Shown here piece by piece: positions 1 to 6,414 of a DNA stretch of 6,910 nt. The DNA is taken from positions 1 through 6,910 of the forward strand of contig VBAU01000072.1 of assembly GCA_005883855.1 (NCBI GenBank), in the 5' to 3' direction. Below the pieces are notes generated by a model. It saw only the letters and a program-made list of their open reading frames with translations. It made no database searches and was not told the DNA's origin. The position numbers and the translations under genes are program-made. The stretch's first letter is position 1; the number at the start of each line of letters is the position of its first letter. The stretch comes from Bacteroidota bacterium. GTDB lineage: Bacteria; Bacteroidota; Bacteroidia; Chitinophagales; Chitinophagaceae.

Positions 1-194
1 GATTCACACTCTTTTGAAAGAGAGTCCAACTCTTTTTCTGAACCCAGTTTATACCCTGGGTATTCAAGTGTCGTTGCTATATCGAAGGCTACAATATTTA
101 CTCGTTCTTTTGCAAGAGCCAAAGCAGAAGCACGGCCTTGTCCGTGGGCAGCCCCGGTAATGAAGGCAGTTTTATTTTTCAGGTCAATGCTCAT
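1..194 (-). CDS. Short-chain dehydrogenase/reductase (SDR), N-terminal 64 residues, cut by window edge
   Basis: The ATG at 194-192 opens a frame that runs off the left edge without a stop. Residues 8-38 form a classical SDR Rossmann start: a hydrophobic strand, the glycine motif TGAAHGQGRA (13-22), a helix, then a second strand ending in Asp38. An acidic residue there usually means NAD(H) rather than NADP(H) preference. Instead of going straight on, the protein continues with a Pro-Gly-Tyr segment and an acidic stretch (about 46-64). This resembles the extra segment after beta-2 in carveol-dehydrogenase-like, mycofactocin-associated SDRs; that match is from memory. The start overlaps the stop of the upstream CMD-family gene by four bases (ATGA), which implies translational coupling and operon membership. 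Likely a cytosolic alcohol/carbonyl oxidoreductase; the substrate is unknown because the catalytic Tyr-x-x-x-Lys region lies outside the window. Confidence 0.88.
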   Translation of the reverse strand, partial: MSIDLKNKTAFITGAAHGQGRASALALAKERVNIVAFDIATTLEYPGYKLGSEKELDSLSKECE

Positions 195-736
195 TTCATT
201 GAATCATTTATGGGTGGCAAATAGTCAAACAGATATTCGTCAATATCGGTTTCCGTGACATTACTAAATACGTTGGTGGCGATCATTTGCCCTGCAAAGG
301 CGATGAGCACGACCATGTCTTTTTTGTCATAAGATGCTGCCACGTCGTTATAAACATCATCGGCGATTTGTCCCCGGTGTTTGGCAACGGAACTTCCAAA
401 ATCAAGCACTCTTTGTTCGGAAGAATTTAAGTGAAGGTTCTCCGGCTTTTCCCCTGCATCAATAATTATCTTACGAAAAAAAGTAGAACACAAAGGGCAA
501 TCAGAGGCATATGAAATGGAATATGCAAACAAATACGCCAGGCGCTTGCCTAATATTTTTTGTACCTCTTCGTACAATGGATACCATTGCATGTACACAT
601 CAAAAGCAAGAAGGGAATGGCCGAGCGTAGATTTCATATTTGTGATACGTGCACCGTAATCCTTTACATGCTTTTCAAATGCCTCCCTCAACGAGGGTGT
701 GGTGTCCTTTTCGGATATCGGTTCAATTCTCGCCAT
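191..736 (-). CDS. Carboxymuconolactone decarboxylase / AhpD-like family protein
   Basis: This 181-aa all-helical protein has the signature of the CMD/AhpD fold: a helix (about 63-79) leading into a CxxC pair, Cys80-Pro-Leu-Cys83, then another amphipathic helix. The C-terminal half (about 104-170) has the usual helical pattern, with residues 141-160 resembling the second conserved helix of the family. In AhpD the CxxC pair works with a Glu upstream and a His four residues after the second Cys. Here that His position is Phe87, and the upstream position is not acidic, so a standard AhpD peroxidase relay is not supported. The cysteine pair could still do thiol-disulfide chemistry. There is no signal peptide, so it is cytosolic. 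It starts 15 nt after the DUF2490 stop and its TGA overlaps the SDR start, so it sits inside the receptor operon. Substrate unknown; family call is firm, activity is not. Confidence 0.82.
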   Translation of the reverse strand: MARIEPISEKDTTPSLREAFEKHVKDYGARITNMKSTLGHSLLAFDVYMQWYPLYEEVQKILGKRLAYLFAYSISYASDCPLCSTFFRKIIIDAGEKPENLHLNSSEQRVLDFGSSVAKHRGQIADDVYNDVAASYDKKDMVVLIAFAGQMIATNVFSNVTETDIDEYLFDYLPPINDSMK

Positions 737-751
737 ATTTTGTCACGCTTG

Positions 752-1525
752 CTAGGGTTTATTCTTTTTTCGCAGATCAAGATTATGAAAATAAAATATC
801 CTGGCTGCATTGATCGATTTATACTGGTGGCCGGAGGCCAACTGCTGAAAAACATTCATATAGCCAAACTGCAATTGGTCATGAGCATTTGTTTGATATC
901 CGAACCCGACAAAAAATCGGTTCTGGTCAAAATAATTGTACACGATTTGTTTGCCAAAGTTAATATGCACTTCGTCGTTAACTACAAAAGCAAGAGTATT
1001 CGGATCGAATCCCTTTTTTGACAAAGGTGCTTGCAACGAAAAATTGTACCGGATCTTATAATTGAAGTTATACCCGCTGGCTAAAGTTGAGTCATTAAGA
1101 ATTTTCCTTCGGAATTTCTCTTCCAACCGCAACCATTGCCTTGCCCTTAGCCGTGAATATTGAGTATTCCATTGTATTTGCTGCCAGGGGCGATGTTCCG
1201 GTTGCGTAACACCCGGGTGGTTATCTTCCGGGTAATGGCTTACGTAGGCATATCCCACCGTTAACTTCGCATCGTCGCTGAGATAATAAGTCAAACCTAG
1301 TCGAATAACACTTTGTGAAAAATTTGTAAAGAAATCTTCTTTTGTTCTCAAATGAAAATCTGCCCATAGGCCCCATTTGTTGCTGAACCTTGTCTGGTTA
1401 AAATAGGCAAGCCACACCTGGTTGAACTTTTCCGTGTGTTTTTCCTGGGAATGCAGCGAATTAAATATGCACAATCCGAAGACAGTGACAGCAACTTTGT
1501 GAAAATTGTTCAGTCGTCTCATCAT
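752..1525 (-). CDS. DUF2490 family outer-membrane protein
   Basis: The 257-aa product begins with a basic n-region and a hydrophobic core, ending near His25-Ser26-Gln27, which looks like a Sec signal peptide. The mature part alternates polar and aromatic residues in short strands and has DUF2490 hallmarks: Trp38 with a Tyr-Phe-Asn segment, a Lys-Trp-Gly-Leu-Trp segment (50-54), Glu-His-Arg-Pro-Trp (110-114) and Arg-Leu-Glu-Glu-Lys-Phe (133-138). DUF2490 proteins are predicted small beta-barrels of unknown function, common in Bacteroidota. The start ATG overlaps the TGA of the TonB receptor gene (ATGATGA; a second in-frame ATG follows at once), so translation is probably coupled to it. The arrangement suggests an accessory barrel in the same uptake system, although no substrate can be read from the sequence. 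The product ends in a basic tail (RKKNKP). Confidence 0.85.
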   Translation of the reverse strand: MMRRLNNFHKVAVTVFGLCIFNSLHSQEKHTEKFNQVWLAYFNQTRFSNKWGLWADFHLRTKEDFFTNFSQSVIRLGLTYYLSDDAKLTVGYAYVSHYPEDNHPGVTQPEHRPWQQIQWNTQYSRLRARQWLRLEEKFRRKILNDSTLASGYNFNYKIRYNFSLQAPLSKKGFDPNTLAFVVNDEVHINFGKQIVYNYFDQNRFFVGFGYQTNAHDQLQFGYMNVFQQLASGHQYKSINAARIFYFHNLDLRKKNKP

Positions 1526-4515
1526 TTATTCAGCAAGCCATCAACAGTAACGGCTGCATAGTACAATGCGCCGATCGTTGGACCACCCGCATACTGCAAA
1601 TAACGGTGATTTAGAACATTCGCGCCCCCTACCTTGAGATGTGATTTCAATTTTGGAAAATGAAAACTAACCTGCGCGTCCAGAGTATTGTATGCAGAGA
1701 TATCTCCAGTTACCAAGGGGCTTTCCCACAAAAATGCATCCTGCCACCTCCACACGATATTGAACCCGATATTTTTTATCACTTCCTTGTTGCCGAATGA
1801 AATATTAGTCGACCACTCGGGGGTGTTAAATCCCGTGACAAAAATATCGTCCGACTTATTTGACTTCATTTTGTTGAAGCTCACGTTGGCCGTAACAGTG
1901 TATCGCTTGTAAAAATTATAAGTAACTCCTAATGCAGATCCAAAATTGTGGTAAGTATTTTTCGCGTTTGTATAGACTCTGTAACGATCTTGCCCCTTAC
2001 TAGCTGCGGTAGTTGCGGTAGCTGCTGTTGAATCCCTGTTTCGGTCCAGCATGGCGAGCACTGCTGCATCACTTCCCACGGTTTCGCCCCGCGGAACAAA
2101 GACCTGTACCTGGCCGAGAAAACCATCATACTGGTTGATGTATGCATCGAAGTCTATGACCAATTTGTTCTTGAGCAAAACGGACTTGTAGCCAACCTCA
2201 AAAGAGTTTATTTTTTCGGGACGTGCTTTTGGAAGGTTCGCCCATACCAATAAATTTCTGTTGGCCAAAGTAGCCGAGTCCGAATTTCCGGCCGCGCTAA
2301 CTGCCGAATTGAAATTGACTACGGAGGCCTGCGTATAGCTGTTATCGAGATAACCCAAGCCTTCATTTATATAAGGTAAGCTACCCACACGCTTTACCCT
2401 TCCATTGTTGACATAAGACAAGGCTTCGAACAATGCTGGAAAACGATAACCCTGCTGGTAGGTGAATCGAATATTATGTTTTTCTTTCATTGTATAAACT
2501 GCAGCCAGGCGCGGCGTAAGTTTTGGATCGAATGCCGGATTATAATCGAACCGCAATGAACCGAACAATTTTAATTTTTCGCCAAAGAGGGTCTTTGTGA
2601 CCTGTGAGAAGACGCCAAATTTCTTATAGTAGACCTTGTCGCCAAAACTTCCATCCTTCAAAGCCTTATTGCGTTGATTGATTGGTCGCGAAAAATCGAC
2701 GAAATTATTTCCGTCGGGAATCACTTCATAAATCCGCGCATCACCTCCAACGAGCAAGTCAAAAATTTTCACTTTGCCTGACAGATCCCATTGCGCTTCC
2801 GTATGATACAAACGACTTTTTTGGACCAACGCAGCACCGCCAGTTTCGGGCGCATCGGGAATTGCACTTGATTTTATATCCCAGTTATTAATCTGGGTGA
2901 TGATATTTTTCAGGGAATCGAATCGTGGGGTGCCCTGCGCCGCTCTGCTAGCATCAGCTTGTTGCCGGGCATACTGTGTGGCAGCGGCAAGATTTGCAGA
3001 GGTTAATCCACTGTTGGCAGCGGCGTAGGCATTCAAGGCATTTTTAAATTTTGTTCCCCAACTGCTTGCCGTCTTTGTATCGGTGGCTCCGCCAGTGTAG
3101 ATATCCATGTTATCGGCGAGCGGCTTTACATTGTAGGAATTACCCGTGTTTTCAGTGGACACATAACTAAGAACAGTGTAGTTGTTTCCTTTTAATTCCA
3201 GAGCATGATTTTGTACAACCACGCCATCGAGCTTGATCTTATTTCCCCGCTGAAATACACCATCCATTTTTCCAATGCGGTATGAATATGACAATTCAGC
3301 TTTGTCACTGATGCGATAGTGAAGCGATGCATCAAATTTCAGGTTCTGCACCTTTGGATCCACCAATTCATTTTCCCAATATCCTGTGCGTGCAACGCGC
3401 AGTGTGCGGTTAGTTTTGCCATCAATAGTGAGTCCCCCGATCGAGACCACATTGCTCCCCGCCAAGGCATCATCACCATATTTGTTCCAACCGTCGAAAG
3501 TCACATTGTTTGCCCCATCCAATGCGGGATATCCAGGGTTTGCACTCTTCAGGTTGTTTCTGTTTTGGTCAAGGCGTGTGTTTGAGATCCAATCCGTGCC
3601 TTGCAAGTACCCAAAATTTAGTTTGAAGGCAAACTTATTTTTAAAGGCTTTCGCATAACGAATCGCCGACTCGGTTAAAATGGCGGGATCATGTTCGATA
3701 CCATCAACGTGATTGATCCCTGTTTTTTGATAAACGCTGAGGCCCTGAAACGTAAATGGAGTTTTTGTAATGAGGTTCGCCATCCCATTGATGGCATTCA
3801 TTCCGTACAAGGCGGACGCTGCACCCGGAGTGATTTCCACGCTTTGGATATCCAATTCAGTTGGACCGATGGCATTCCCCAAAGGAACACCCAAGGTAGC
3901 CGCCTGCATGTCCACTCCATCCACTAACTGCATGAAGCGAAAATTATTAGGAATATTGAAACCTCGTGTATTGGGAATCTTAAAAGTGAGACTCGATGTG
4001 GTCATCTGGACGCCCTTTACATTTTCGAGGGCATCATAAAAACTGGGAGCAGGAGTTTCCCTGATTGTTCTGATGTCGAGTTTTTCGATTGCCACCGGTG
4101 ATTTCAAAATGCTCTCAGCCACACGTGAAGCGGTAACAACAACTTCATTTCCTAAAACAGTTTGTGTGGAGAGCGCAACTTGCAAATTAGAACCAAGTGT
4201 TTTTATTTCCAGCTCTTGCGGCTTGAATCCTACAGATGTAAAGAGGAGGGTAAACGGGAGTTTTGTTTTTGTTCGCAGTACGAAATTTCCTGTGGAATTC
4301 GTGACGGTTCCTGCAACTGTCCCTTTAATTTGTATACTCACATCCGCCAGCGGCAGGTTTTTTTCCTGGTCAGTTACCTGTCCTGAAATTTCAATAAGAA
4401 TACCTGTTTGCGAGAACAGCAGGTTGAATGATAAGAGCTGCAACAAAATGAAGAAAACTAACTTTTTTGTTTCGTTTTTCCAGCCTAATGATAATGGTTT
4501 GGTTGATCTTCTCAT
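1522..4515 (-). CDS. TonB-dependent receptor with carboxypeptidase-like regulatory N-domain
   Basis: This 997-aa outer-membrane receptor imports a scarce nutrient using TonB energy. After a basic start and a hydrophobic stretch (19-35), the signal peptide probably ends near Ser35-Gln36. Residues about 43-118 form a CarboxypepD_reg-like beta-sandwich (ISGQVTD start, GNFVL, TSVGF motif). The segment EVVVTASR (124-131) resembles a TonB box and leads into a plug domain (about 135-255), with LVDGVDM, SVEITPGAASALYG and NGMANLITKTPF motifs. The rest is a 22-strand-type barrel ending in LKVGGANVLNHRYLQYAGG and a short aromatic final strand. There is no SusD partner, which argues against a glycan PUL receptor. 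It is the first gene of a tight leftward operon and has the shared 23-bp operator 22 nt before its ATG, which suggests it is controlled together with the sulfur genes to the right. The ligand is not identified. Confidence 0.95.
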   Translation of the reverse strand: MRRSTKPLSLGWKNETKKLVFFILLQLLSFNLLFSQTGILIEISGQVTDQEKNLPLADVSIQIKGTVAGTVTNSTGNFVLRTKTKLPFTLLFTSVGFKPQELEIKTLGSNLQVALSTQTVLGNEVVVTASRVAESILKSPVAIEKLDIRTIRETPAPSFYDALENVKGVQMTTSSLTFKIPNTRGFNIPNNFRFMQLVDGVDMQAATLGVPLGNAIGPTELDIQSVEITPGAASALYGMNAINGMANLITKTPFTFQGLSVYQKTGINHVDGIEHDPAILTESAIRYAKAFKNKFAFKLNFGYLQGTDWISNTRLDQNRNNLKSANPGYPALDGANNVTFDGWNKYGDDALAGSNVVSIGGLTIDGKTNRTLRVARTGYWENELVDPKVQNLKFDASLHYRISDKAELSYSYRIGKMDGVFQRGNKIKLDGVVVQNHALELKGNNYTVLSYVSTENTGNSYNVKPLADNMDIYTGGATDTKTASSWGTKFKNALNAYAAANSGLTSANLAAATQYARQQADASRAAQGTPRFDSLKNIITQINNWDIKSSAIPDAPETGGAALVQKSRLYHTEAQWDLSGKVKIFDLLVGGDARIYEVIPDGNNFVDFSRPINQRNKALKDGSFGDKVYYKKFGVFSQVTKTLFGEKLKLFGSLRFDYNPAFDPKLTPRLAAVYTMKEKHNIRFTYQQGYRFPALFEALSYVNNGRVKRVGSLPYINEGLGYLDNSYTQASVVNFNSAVSAAGNSDSATLANRNLLVWANLPKARPEKINSFEVGYKSVLLKNKLVIDFDAYINQYDGFLGQVQVFVPRGETVGSDAAVLAMLDRNRDSTAATATTAASKGQDRYRVYTNAKNTYHNFGSALGVTYNFYKRYTVTANVSFNKMKSNKSDDIFVTGFNTPEWSTNISFGNKEVIKNIGFNIVWRWQDAFLWESPLVTGDISAYNTLDAQVSFHFPKLKSHLKVGGANVLNHRYLQYAGGPTIGALYYAAVTVDGLLNK

Positions 4516-4537
4516 AAATTTGATTTCGTATCAATAA

Positions 4538-4560
4538 TAGTCTATCAATTCAGTAGACTA
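4538..4560 (-). promoter_or_regulatory. Putative operator, copy 1 (TonB receptor operon)
   Basis: In gene-sense this 23-bp site reads TAGTCTA, nine spacer bases, TAGACTA, a perfect 7-bp dyad. Its first nine bases, TAGTCTACT, are identical to copy 2 and differ in one base from copy 3. It ends 22 nt before the receptor ATG, close enough to cover the start of transcription. Dyads of this size are typical sites for dimeric transcription factors, including Rrf2-type regulators, but the regulator is not in this window. No convincing -33/-7 promoter could be placed here. Confidence 0.6.
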
Positions 4561-4634
4561 ATTAGTTCTAAAAAAAATCTCTCAGACAACTGGGAGAATA
4601 TTTTAATTCAAAATTTCCACTAACCTTACAGTTT

Positions 4635-4669
4635 ATGCGAGGCGTCCTGGCCTCGCATGATTTTTTATT
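4635..4669 (+). terminator. Strong hairpin followed by T-run (terminator-like on the + strand)
   Basis: A perfect 9-bp stem, ATGCGAGGC (4635-4643) with GCCTCGCAT (4650-4658), has a 6-nt loop and is followed on the + strand by GA and six Ts (4661-4666). This is the layout of an intrinsic terminator for rightward transcription. Both flanking genes run leftward; on that strand the stem is followed by AAACTG rather than Ts. It may still act as a Rho-independent-like pause, an mRNA 3'-end stabiliser for the siroheme/TSUP gene, or a barrier to antisense transcription. It lies 52-75 nt downstream of that gene's stop. Confidence 0.45.
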
Positions 4670-4682
4670 GCCTTGCGGCAAT
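4667..4682 (-). repeat. Small inverted repeat beside the hairpin
   Basis: ATTGCC (4667-4672) pairs with GGCAAT (4677-4682) around a 4-nt loop, which reads GCAA, a stable GNRA tetraloop, on the - strand. In leftward transcripts it would fold about 28 nt after the stop of the siroheme/TSUP fusion gene, just before the larger hairpin. It may be part of that gene's 3' end. The stem is only 6 bp, so chance is possible. Confidence 0.35.
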
Positions 4683-4709
4683 TAAGAACTCACGCTGCAA
4701 TGACAGTCA

Positions 4710-6251
4710 CTACAACACTTGCCGGATCGCATTCCAAAATGTATTGCAACTTGTCAAAATCACTAAAGCTCCAACGGCAATGAACATAGCTTTTATTGGA
4801 ACCTTACCCACCAACCTTGCCGCGATGGGAGCAGCAATAAGGCCTCCCACAATCAGGCCAGCCACATCAACAATGGGAATGCTCTTCAGTAAAATGAAAA
4901 ATGTAATCGAGCTCACAAACACGACGAAAAATTCAGCGAGGCAAACCGAACCGATCACATAACGGGGACTTCTTCTCTTCGACATTAGCGTGCTCGTGAC
5001 CAATGTGCCCCAACCGCCACCAGCAAATGAATCCATGAAACCGCCGGCGGAAGCAAGCCATCCTGCTCGTTTTACCTTTTGATGATATTTTGTTTTTCCA
5101 AATGCCTTTCGCAAAATAAAGTAGCCGAGGTACAATGTGTACATGGACAGCGGCAGTCGCACCCAGGAAGAGTACTTCTGGGCAAAAAAAGCAAGAGCCG
5201 CGCCCACAACCGCTCCAATTACACCAGGCACTACCAATGCCCTGAACAATTTCTTATTGATGTTACCAAAACGGTGATGACTATAGCCCGAGACACCGCT
5301 CGAAAAAACTCTTGCCGAGTGTACCCGGCTGCTGACGATAGCAGGGTTCACTCCAATCGCTAATAAGAACGTTGTAGAAATTGTGCCGTATCCCATTCCC
5401 AAAGAACCATCTACCATTTGTGCCAGGAAGCCTGTAAGCAACATCATTAAGAACGTTTTTGTGTTGATGATGCCGGGAACAGTTTCTACGCTGGCGATGA
5501 GCTTCCCAAAAGGAACAAACGACAGGATCGTGTGGCCAATGATCATGAAACAAAACGCAAACAAGCACCACTTAACGATTTTCTGCCATCTTTTTTGCTC
5601 CGGTTTATTTAAATCTTCGAGAGTGATTTGTTTTGAAACAAGCATCTTAGTAAGATCATCCAGTTGCTTTACTTTTTGCTCAAAGGTCCCATTCAAACTT
5701 TGACGTATCGTAGTCATATTCTGCAGCACGCTTTCCATTTCTTTTGGGATCATGTCATTGATGACCTCTTTTATTCTCTTGGCAATGGTCGGAGAAAGCC
5801 CGTTGGTAGAAATGGCAATTTTCAAACTTCCTTTTTGAACAATACTGCCAAGATAAAAATCACAAAGGTCTGGAGTGTCGGCCACGTTAACAATAATGCC
5901 CTCGTCTTTTGCAAGATGCTTAATGTATTCATGGAGCTTGCGATCCTTGGTTGCAAGAATAACCAGGTCCTTGTCGTGGAGATCCGTGTCTTCGAATGCT
6001 CGTTGAACAATTGTGCATGAGGAATGTTGAGATACTAGTTGCTTCACCTCGTCCTTTACTTCGGGCGCCACAATTGTAACCCTGGCTTCAGGAGAATTGG
6101 AGAGCAGCGATTGTAATTTTTCCAACCCGACATTGCCAGCACCAACAAGCAATGTTTCCAATTGATCCAGCTTTAAAAAAATTGGATACAATTGATTCTT
6201 GTGCTCCTGAGCCGAAGAAGGCTCCTTTATTTTGCTTGCCTGCTCTTGCAT
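4710..6251 (-). CDS. Fusion: precorrin-2 dehydrogenase (siroheme synthase N-domain) + TSUP transporter
   Basis: This 513-aa protein has two parts. Residues about 20-210 match the CysG-N/Met8 fold: YPIFLKL, a Rossmann GAGNVG motif (37-42), then NVADTPDLCDFYLGSIV (122-138) with Asp125 at the position of the conserved catalytic Asp, and ISTNGLSPTIAKRIKE (147-162). This domain oxidises precorrin-2 to sirohydrochlorin with NAD, a step of siroheme synthesis, and in some homologues also inserts iron. After a polar, partly helical linker (about 165-225), roughly eight membrane segments (228-504) carry the two TSUP half-repeats: GFLAQMVDGSLGMGYGT (274-290) and GGFMDSFAGGGWGT (403-416). TSUP proteins carry sulfite, sulfate or sulfonates, usually outward for TauE/SafE, but direction varies. 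It lies divergent from the siroheme-dependent reductase and carries an operator copy 44 nt upstream of the ATG. Both domains look complete; no SUMT or uroporphyrinogen methylase domain is present. Confidence 0.93.
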   Translation of the reverse strand: MQEQASKIKEPSSAQEHKNQLYPIFLKLDQLETLLVGAGNVGLEKLQSLLSNSPEARVTIVAPEVKDEVKQLVSQHSSCTIVQRAFEDTDLHDKDLVILATKDRKLHEYIKHLAKDEGIIVNVADTPDLCDFYLGSIVQKGSLKIAISTNGLSPTIAKRIKEVINDMIPKEMESVLQNMTTIRQSLNGTFEQKVKQLDDLTKMLVSKQITLEDLNKPEQKRWQKIVKWCLFAFCFMIIGHTILSFVPFGKLIASVETVPGIINTKTFLMMLLTGFLAQMVDGSLGMGYGTISTTFLLAIGVNPAIVSSRVHSARVFSSGVSGYSHHRFGNINKKLFRALVVPGVIGAVVGAALAFFAQKYSSWVRLPLSMYTLYLGYFILRKAFGKTKYHQKVKRAGWLASAGGFMDSFAGGGWGTLVTSTLMSKRRSPRYVIGSVCLAEFFVVFVSSITFFILLKSIPIVDVAGLIVGGLIAAPIAARLVGKVPIKAMFIAVGALVILTSCNTFWNAIRQVL

Positions 6252-6295
6252 TTAAATTACTGCCGTCTTAAACAAAGAGGTGTAAAAATAGGAGA

Positions 6296-6318
6296 TTCCC
6301 TACTATTTTAGTAGACTA
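6296..6318 (-). promoter_or_regulatory. Putative operator, copy 2 (siroheme/TSUP gene)
   Basis: In gene-sense this copy begins TAGTCTACT, identical to copy 1 over nine bases, then seven variable bases and TAGGGAA. Its inner dyad is CTACTA-TTT-TAGTAG on the + strand (6300-6314). On the + strand a 12-base block, AGTAGACTAATT, is exactly shared with copy 1. It lies 44 nt before the start codon of the fusion gene, about the same distance as copy 3 from the reductase start. The regulator is unknown. Confidence 0.62.
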
Positions 6319-6368
6319 ATTCTTTTATTTTTTAAAACTTTTTATGAGAGGCGTAACGGTCATTCGTT

Positions 6369-6391
6369 TTTTTCAAAATTTATTTGAAAAA
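6369..6391. repeat. AT-rich 9-bp inverted repeat between divergent promoters
   Basis: TTTTTCAAA (6369-6377) and TTTGAAAAA (6383-6391) are perfect reverse complements around five bases (ATTTA). The dyad sits midway between the divergent reductase and siroheme/TSUP genes, and its right arm contains the TTTG proposed as the -33 element of the reductase promoter. It could bind a second regulator or simply reflect the AT-rich context. It is unlike the TAGTCYACT operator. Confidence 0.4.
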
Positions 6392-6414
6392 TCGACGATT
6401 GATGCTTACTTTTA
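6383..6414 (+). promoter_or_regulatory. Putative Bacteroidota-type promoter for the nitrite/sulfite reductase
   Basis: TTTG at 6383-6386, a 20-nt spacer, and TACTTTTA at 6407-6414 fit the phylum's TTTG / TAnnTTTG consensus except for the last base. Transcription would start near 6421, about 58 nt before the ATG and inside operator copy 3, an arrangement suited to repression. The region is AT-rich, so a chance match is possible. Confidence 0.45.

Noticed and set aside
7..30. Inverted repeat ACTCT...AGAGT near the left edge
   Set aside because: It has five-base arms inside SDR coding sequence encoding a Ser/Leu/Lys/Glu helix; best explained by codon composition.
560..1021. Open + strand frame spanning the CMD/DUF2490 junction
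   Set aside because: It is antisense to two genes supported by family motifs, and it has no domain or promoter of its own.
2003..2026. Short direct repeat GCGGTAGTTGCGGTAGCTGC-type within the receptor gene
   Set aside because: It simply encodes an Ala/Thr-rich low-complexity loop and is in frame; there is no sign of a mobile or regulatory repeat.
4073..4537. Open + strand frame of 154 codons over the receptor N-terminus
   Set aside because: It is antisense to the signal-peptide, regulatory and plug-domain coding region of a clearly real gene, shows no recognisable domain, and has a composition typical of a complementary-strand shadow.
4516..4709. Possible cobalamin or SAM riboswitch upstream of the TonB receptor
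   Set aside because: The leader from operator to ATG is only about 22 nt, and no B12-box-like or SAM-riboswitch pattern was seen; the stable stems belong to the upstream gene's 3' side.
4632..6354. TTTATGCGAGGCGT (4632-4645) and TTTATGAGAGGCGT (6341-6354), 13 of 14 identical, one in each intergenic region
   Set aside because: A one-mismatch 14-mer pair is expected by chance in a window this size. One copy is part of the hairpin stem and the other has no matching stem, so a shared function is unlikely.
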